Shown: positions 60,355 to 64,000 of the stretch, piece after piece | Layout of the letters: each line of letters opens with the position of its first letter | How positions within the stretch are numbered: position 1 is the first letter of the stretch | Source: Clostridium amylolyticum | Lineage (GTDB): Bacteria; Bacillota; Clostridia; Clostridiales; Clostridiaceae | Direction: 5' to 3' | Assembly (NCBI RefSeq): GCF_900142075.1 | Contig: NZ_FQZO01000013.1 | Span: forward strand, 1 to 64,000 | DNA length: 64,000 nt | Program-made: the position numbers and the translations under genes | The notes under the pieces: generated by a model | Databases searched by the model: none | The model's input: only the letters and a program-made list of their open reading frames with translations | What the model was told of the DNA's origin: nothing

Positions 60355-60741
60355 TTAACAACATCCACCCTTACAGCAACAATTACCTTCTTTTTTATCT
60401 TTATTTAAAGCTATTTCAGCTATAGTTTCTTTTGAAAGTCCTGAATACTTTGCAAACTCAGCATTAGTTAAATGAGATTTAGTTTTAACAAGTTCTCCAT
60501 CAACGAAAGTTATAGGAAGTACATCTACTCCTTCTGAATTTAAAAGTTCATTTACCTTTTTATTATCTACAAAAGCCTGAGGTTCTGAAGTTAAATTATG
60601 TCTAACTATTTCTACTCCCTTTTTAGTAAAGTTGTTTATAGTAATAGAAACTCTTAAAAGCTCCTTATCTATTGATGGTCCACAAACACCTGTGGAACAG
60701 CACATTGCTGGATCGAAAATTTCAATTTTACTCATATTCAT
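60355..60741 (-). CDS. arsD: Arsenic metallochaperone ArsD
   Basis: ArsD hands arsenite to ArsA. The protein of 126-128 residues has the family core IEIFDPAMCCSTGVCGPSID with the three key cysteines, a thioredoxin-like fold, and a C-terminal cluster GNCCCKGGCC. Two in-frame ATG codons are possible starts, two residues apart. It lies 16 bases after arsR and before arsA, the usual arsD-arsA order. Confidence 0.95.
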   Translation of the reverse strand: MNMSKIEIFDPAMCCSTGVCGPSIDKELLRVSITINNFTKKGVEIVRHNLTSEPQAFVDNKKVNELLNSEGVDVLPITFVDGELVKTKSHLTNAEFAKYSGLSKETIAEIALNKDKKEGNCCCKGGCC

Positions 60742-60757
60742 TCACTCCTAATCTTAT

Positions 60758-61081
60758 TTATTTACATTCACATTTAGATTTATCTTTACAAATACAATCA
60801 TCTGTATCTGTTATAAGATTCATAAGAAATAAAATAAGTTTATTACAATTGGAATTATTAAGTGAATAATAATTCCATAAACCTTCTTTTCTAGCTTCTA
60901 CAAGACCACACTCTATTAATACCTTCATATGATGTGATAGTGTTGGCTGTGTAAATTCAAAGTGATTAAGTATCTCACAAGCACACCTTTCACCACAAGA
61001 TAATATATCAATTATCTTTAATCTGCTTGCATCGGATAATGCTTTAATAATTTTTGCATTGTCACCATAGTCCAAATTCAT
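60758..61081 (-). CDS. arsR: ArsR-family repressor of arsDA
   Basis: The 107-residue winged helix protein has LSDASRLKIIDILSCGERCACEILNHFEFTQPTLSHHMKVLIECGLV with CAC plus one cysteine near helix 3, and a cysteine-rich tail (CICKDKSKCECK) that might bind more metal. It heads arsR-arsD-(arsA) on the minus strand. Its promoter overlaps a perfect 20-bp inverted repeat (61096-61140), unlike the operators of the other two ArsR types. Confidence 0.93.
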   Translation of the reverse strand: MNLDYGDNAKIIKALSDASRLKIIDILSCGERCACEILNHFEFTQPTLSHHMKVLIECGLVEARKEGLWNYYSLNNSNCNKLILFLMNLITDTDDCICKDKSKCECK

Positions 61082-61095
61082 TTAATCGTCTCCTT

Positions 61096-61148
61096 ACATA
61101 GATAATCATCTATATGCTCAATATAGATGATTATCTATGTATTGTCAA
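61096..61148 (-). promoter_or_regulatory. Promoter with perfect 20-bp inverted repeat
   Basis: On the minus strand TTGACA (61143-61148), 17 bases, TATATT (61120-61125). ACATAGATAATCATCTATAT (61096-61115) and its exact complement (61121-61140) are separated by five bases and cover spacer, -10 box and start, as expected of a repressor operator. Confidence 0.85.
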
Positions 61149-61263
61149 CAATAATATTCATTTTAATCAAACCTATAATTTATACATATATAGTCATATA
61201 TATTTAATTATATTATGAAGATTAATTTAAGTTTGTGAATAAATAAAAAATATATTTCAAGTA

Positions 61264-61307
61264 TAAAAAAGCCACAACCGCATTATATGAACGATTGTAG
61301 CTTTTGC
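61264..61307 (-). terminator. Terminator of tRNA-Arg
   Basis: On the minus strand AAAAGCTACAATCG pairs with CGGTTGTGGCTTTTTT (one mismatch and one wobble), and T residues follow. Confidence 0.8.
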
Positions 61308-61308
61308 A

Positions 61309-61383
61309 TGGTATCCCCAGTAGGAATCGAACCTACATTTATCCCTTAGGAGGGGATTGTTCTATCCATTGAACTATGGAGAC
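61309..61383 (-). tRNA. tRNA-Arg (CCT)
   Basis: The 75-nt tRNA has acceptor GTCTCCA / TGGGGAT, anticodon stem ATCCC / GGGAT with loop CTCCTAA giving anticodon CCT, T-loop GTTCGATTC and an encoded CCA. A T-rich terminator follows. Confidence 0.93.
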
Positions 61384-61618
61384 ATATATTAAATTGCAAT
61401 ATTAATTTTATAGCAAAGTGTATTTATTGTCAACATGTAATGGAAGCCATATGGTTATGAATTATTGATTATATGTTATTTTAAGTGTAAAGAATTTTGA
61501 AGATAGTAATTTTCTAAAAATTGCATACTAAATTGCAAATAGTGTGAATATTGCTTCATTGTGTGTTAGAATAATGTATATAGTCATTATGATTACATCG
61601 TTCAGAGAGGTGAATTAA
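61384..61618. other. Region between tRNA-Arg and the carboxyltransferase gene
   Basis: AAGCCATATGGTTATGAA (61444-61461) resembles the hairpin arm at 52800. A TATAGTCATTATGATTACA stretch precedes AGAGAGGTG, the ribosome binding site of the next gene. No further gene is visible. Confidence 0.4.
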
Positions 61619-63007
61619 ATGAATAAAATTAACATAACTGAAACCGTTTTAAGAGATGCTAATCAGTCTTTGATTGCAACAAGGATGTCCTTTGATCAAT
61701 TTGCAGAGGTTTTAGATGAGATGGATAAAGCAGGTTATTATTCACTGGAGTGCTGGGGTGGAGCTACTTTTGACTCTTGTTTAAGATATCTAAATGAAGA
61801 TCCTTGGGATAGACTAAAAAAAATTAAGACAGTGGTTAAAAATACAAAGCTTCAAATGCTTTTAAGAGGACAAAATATTTTAGGTTATAAACACTATCCT
61901 GATGACGTGGTTAGAAATTTTATTAAGATGACAGTTAATTATGGTATGGATATTATAAGGATTTTTGATGCTTTAAATGACTATAGAAACATTGAAGTGG
62001 CTATGGATGAAACTAAGAAGCAAGGGGCTCATGCTCAGGGCACTATAGTTTATACCGTAAGCCCTATACATGATATAGGTAATTATACAAAGCTTGCAAA
62101 GCAGCTAGAAAGCCTGGGAGCCGATTCTATATGCATTAAAGATATGGCTGGTCTTATAATGCCCCAAACTGCTTATGATATAGTTAAGAGCATAAAAGAA
62201 GAAGTTAAGCTTCCTGTTTACCTTCATTCTCATTGCACTAATGGATTAGCAGAGATGGCTTATTTAAAGGCAGCAGAGGCAGGAGTAGATGGCATAGATT
62301 GTGCGATTTCTTCCTTCTCCAGTGGTACCTCTCAGCCACCTACTGAAAGTATGCACCACGCTTTAAGGGCAGCGGGTTTTGAAACTAACTTAAACTCCGC
62401 AAAACTTAAGGAAATAAATGACTTCTTCAAACCTGTAAGGGATGAGTTTACTAAGTCAGGTCAGTTAGATCCTAAGGTGTTAACTCCTCAGCCTGAAGCG
62501 CTAACCTATCAGATCCCTGGAGGAATGCTTTCTAATATGATATCTCAATTAAAAGCTCAGAACTCATTAGACAAGCTAGATGAGGTGCTTAATGAGGTTC
62601 CAAAGGTAAGAGAAGATTTAGGATACCCTCCACTAGTTACTCCTATGAGCCAAATGGTAGGAACCCAGGCTACAGTAAATGTGCTTACTGGGGAAAGATA
62701 TAAGATGATTCTTAAAGAAGTTAAAGCTTATTGCCGTGGTGAGTATGGAAAAGCTCCCGGTGAGATAAATCCAGAGGTTATGAAGAAAGCCTTAGGCAAT
62801 GAAATTCCTATTACCACAAGATTTGCAGACACCTTAGAACCACAGTTTGAAAAGACAAAAGAGGAATTAAAGGATATAACCACTAGGGATGAGGATGTAC
62901 TATCCTATATCTCCTTCCCTCAAATAGCGGAAGATTTCTTTAAAAAGAGAAAGTGTGCTCCTAAGACAGAAGATCTACGCAGGGAAGTAAAAGCAGAAGT
63001 TATCTAA
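61619..63007 (+). CDS. Carboxyltransferase subunit (oxaloacetate decarboxylase alpha / PycB type) without biotin domain
   Basis: The 462-residue protein has the TIM-barrel carboxyltransferase domain: ETVLRDANQSLIATRM at the start, KDMAGLIMPQTA, and HSHCTNGLAEMAYLKA with metal-binding histidines. The conserved PGGMLSNMISQLK segment and the PYC_OADA C-terminal region (about 290-420) follow. It ends without the biotinyl domain that closes full-length OadA, so a separate carrier is needed, or it acts in a transcarboxylase-like complex. It transfers CO2 between oxaloacetate/pyruvate and biotin. The start has AGAGAGGTG; a perfect terminator follows. Confidence 0.9.
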   Translation: MNKINITETVLRDANQSLIATRMSFDQFAEVLDEMDKAGYYSLECWGGATFDSCLRYLNEDPWDRLKKIKTVVKNTKLQMLLRGQNILGYKHYPDDVVRNFIKMTVNYGMDIIRIFDALNDYRNIEVAMDETKKQGAHAQGTIVYTVSPIHDIGNYTKLAKQLESLGADSICIKDMAGLIMPQTAYDIVKSIKEEVKLPVYLHSHCTNGLAEMAYLKAAEAGVDGIDCAISSFSSGTSQPPTESMHHALRAAGFETNLNSAKLKEINDFFKPVRDEFTKSGQLDPKVLTPQPEALTYQIPGGMLSNMISQLKAQNSLDKLDEVLNEVPKVREDLGYPPLVTPMSQMVGTQATVNVLTGERYKMILKEVKAYCRGEYGKAPGEINPEVMKKALGNEIPITTRFADTLEPQFEKTKEELKDITTRDEDVLSYISFPQIAEDFFKKRKCAPKTEDLRREVKAEVI

Positions 63008-63012
63008 AAATG

Positions 63013-63060
63013 AATAAGTCCCTTGTCAGATGCCAGGCACATGACAAGGGACTTATTTTT
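63013..63060 (+). terminator. Terminator containing a TGCCAGGCAC repeat
   Basis: AATAAGTCCCTTGTCA (63013-63028) pairs with TGACAAGGGACTTATT (63042-63057), a perfect 16-bp stem followed by TTT. The loop and 3' arm hold the third copy of the dispersed repeat (63029-63048). Confidence 0.9.
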
Positions 63061-63199
63061 CTTAATATAATATTTTCCTTTAAGTTGCAGAAAATATTTT
63101 TTACAATTATAATGTAAAAACAGAATAATTTAACTTGATGAAGGTTTTAATATAATCAGTACATAAGTTTATTAAAAATACATTGCATGGAGAGATGAT

Positions 63200-64000
63200 A
63201 TGATTAAATTTTATAACAGAAAGACCAAGGAATATGAAATCGAAAAGGTAGCTGGAGATAAGTATCTAAAATGGGTATATACTTCTCCTGTAGGAAAGTC
63301 CCTTACAGAGCTTTTTATAAAAAAGAAGCTATTTTCAAATCTTTATGGCAGGTATTGTGACTCGAAGTATAGCGCTAAAAAAATTGATGCCTTTATAAAA
63401 GATTTTGATATAGATATGTCTCTCTGTGAAGATCCTTCTGTTAAATTTTCTAACTTTAATGAATTTTTTATAAGAAAACTATCTAAGGAAAGCAGACCTG
63501 TTTCCACAGATAAAAATATATTAGTATCCCCTGGAGACGGAAGGCTTTCAGCTTATGAGAATATAGATTTAGATAATATAGTTCAGGTAAAGGGCTTTAC
63601 CTATTCTTTAAGAGAACTTCTAAAGGATGATAAAGTTGCCAAAGAATATGAAGGGGGTACCTGCTTGATATTAAGGCTTTGCCCTACGGATTATCATAGG
63701 TTCCACTTCGTAGATGATGGAATATGCGGAGAAACTAAGAAAATTTCAGGAAGATATTACTCCGTAAACCCTATAGCCTTAGAAAGAATCCCTAAGCTAT
63801 TTTGTGAAAATAAGCGTGAATGGAGCATATTCAAATCAGAAAACTTTGGAGAGATTATACATGTAGAAGTAGGTGCCACCTGCGTAGGCACCATAATTCA
63901 AACTTACACCCCTGGGCAAAAGATAAAAAAAGGGGATGAAAAAGGATATTTTAAATTTGGAGGTTCTACCACCATACTATTCTTGAAAAAGGATAAAGTA
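63200..64000 (+). CDS. psd: Phosphatidylserine decarboxylase (3' end missing)
   Basis: The enzyme makes phosphatidylethanolamine from phosphatidylserine at the membrane. The open frame runs from ATG at 63200 (GGAGAG upstream) to the window end without a stop: 267 codons. Visible are FNEFFIRKL, SPGDGR (about 109-114), CPTDYHRFHFVDDG (about 160) and FGGSTTILFLKKDK (about 252), in which self-cleavage before the serine forms the pyruvoyl group. Family proteins of this type are about 295 residues, so roughly 30 residues are missing. Confidence 0.94.
   Translation, partial: MIKFYNRKTKEYEIEKVAGDKYLKWVYTSPVGKSLTELFIKKKLFSNLYGRYCDSKYSAKKIDAFIKDFDIDMSLCEDPSVKFSNFNEFFIRKLSKESRPVSTDKNILVSPGDGRLSAYENIDLDNIVQVKGFTYSLRELLKDDKVAKEYEGGTCLILRLCPTDYHRFHFVDDGICGETKKISGRYYSVNPIALERIPKLFCENKREWSIFKSENFGEIIHVEVGATCVGTIIQTYTPGQKIKKGDEKGYFKFGGSTTILFLKKDKV

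Noticed and set aside
53788..61148. The arsenic island as a recent mobile element
   Set aside because: No integrase, transposase, attachment-site repeats or tRNA insertion site is visible at its ends, so mobility cannot be shown from the window.

Overview
The window looks like chromosomal DNA of a low-GC, spore-forming anaerobic Firmicute, most likely Clostridium sensu stricto. The reasons are the AT-rich base composition, AGGAGG-type ribosome binding sites, TTGACA/TATAAT promoters, the tRNA-Ser / large SRP RNA / dnaX / ybaB / recR / DUF2508 / bofA order, rubrerythrin and PerR, and an electron-confurcating lactate dehydrogenase cluster. I see no phage, transposase, CRISPR array or plasmid gene. 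The species cannot be read from the sequence.

Layout. 1-400: promoter and leader of an rRNA operon that leaves the window on the left. 0.4-8.7 kb: housekeeping block (DUF1700 protein, membrane protein, bofA, DUF2508, recR, ybaB, dnaX, SRP RNA, tRNA-Ser, lgt). 8.9-18.2 kb: anaerobic redox block, with an FMN lipoprotein and an FAD fumarate-reductase-like lipoprotein, a DcuS/DcuR-type two-component system, and the lctD-lctC-lctB-lctA lactate oxidation operon with FadR-type operators. 18.4-25.1 kb: UPF0316 protein, ABC exporter with a LytTR two-component system, GH2 glycosidase. 25.3-27.2 kb: rubrerythrin, PerR and Dps, with PerR-box-like sites. 27.7-33.2 kb: VanZ-like protein, alpha/beta hydrolase with an EF-hand-like loop, tRNA-Ser, an antiporter behind a fluoride riboswitch, PspC, mgtE. 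33.4-35.3 kb: a small arsR-arsP-thioredoxin locus with a decayed arsC. 35.4-43.7 kb: methyltransferase, two ECF S-components, GntR/ABC operon with a duplicated regulator fragment, tRNA-Leu, a fused FMN-FAD reductase, a TudS-like protein, tadA. 43.8-53.4 kb: CNNM/CorC protein, MFS transporter and regulator, CD3324-like protein, GNAT, lipoprotein, MATE, small membrane proteins. 53.8-61.1 kb: arsenic island (arsR-arsC-acr3, arsR-arsP-trx, a ferredoxin-like/DUF4177 pair, and the opposing arsR-arsD-arsA). 61.3-64 kb: tRNA-Arg, carboxyltransferase subunit, and phosphatidylserine decarboxylase running off the right edge.

How the parts fit together. Lactate can be oxidised by LctBCD, while the membrane-anchored flavin reductases may act as electron sinks sensed by the DcuSR-like pair. 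The arsenic genes combine arsenate reduction (ArsC), arsenite export (Acr3, ArsA, ArsD), a probable organoarsenical permease (ArsP) and small redox proteins under at least three ArsR repressors. Two different operator sequences each recur at two promoters, so regulons can be proposed from sequence alone. The most interesting candidates are the uncharacterised ferredoxin/DUF4177 pair under a copied ArsR operator, a terminator-like hairpin that contains the ribosome binding site of the DUF2508-bofA operon, a short leader ORF plus hairpin in front of mgtE, a tRNA-Leu without the usual long variable arm, and the fluoride riboswitch on an antiporter.
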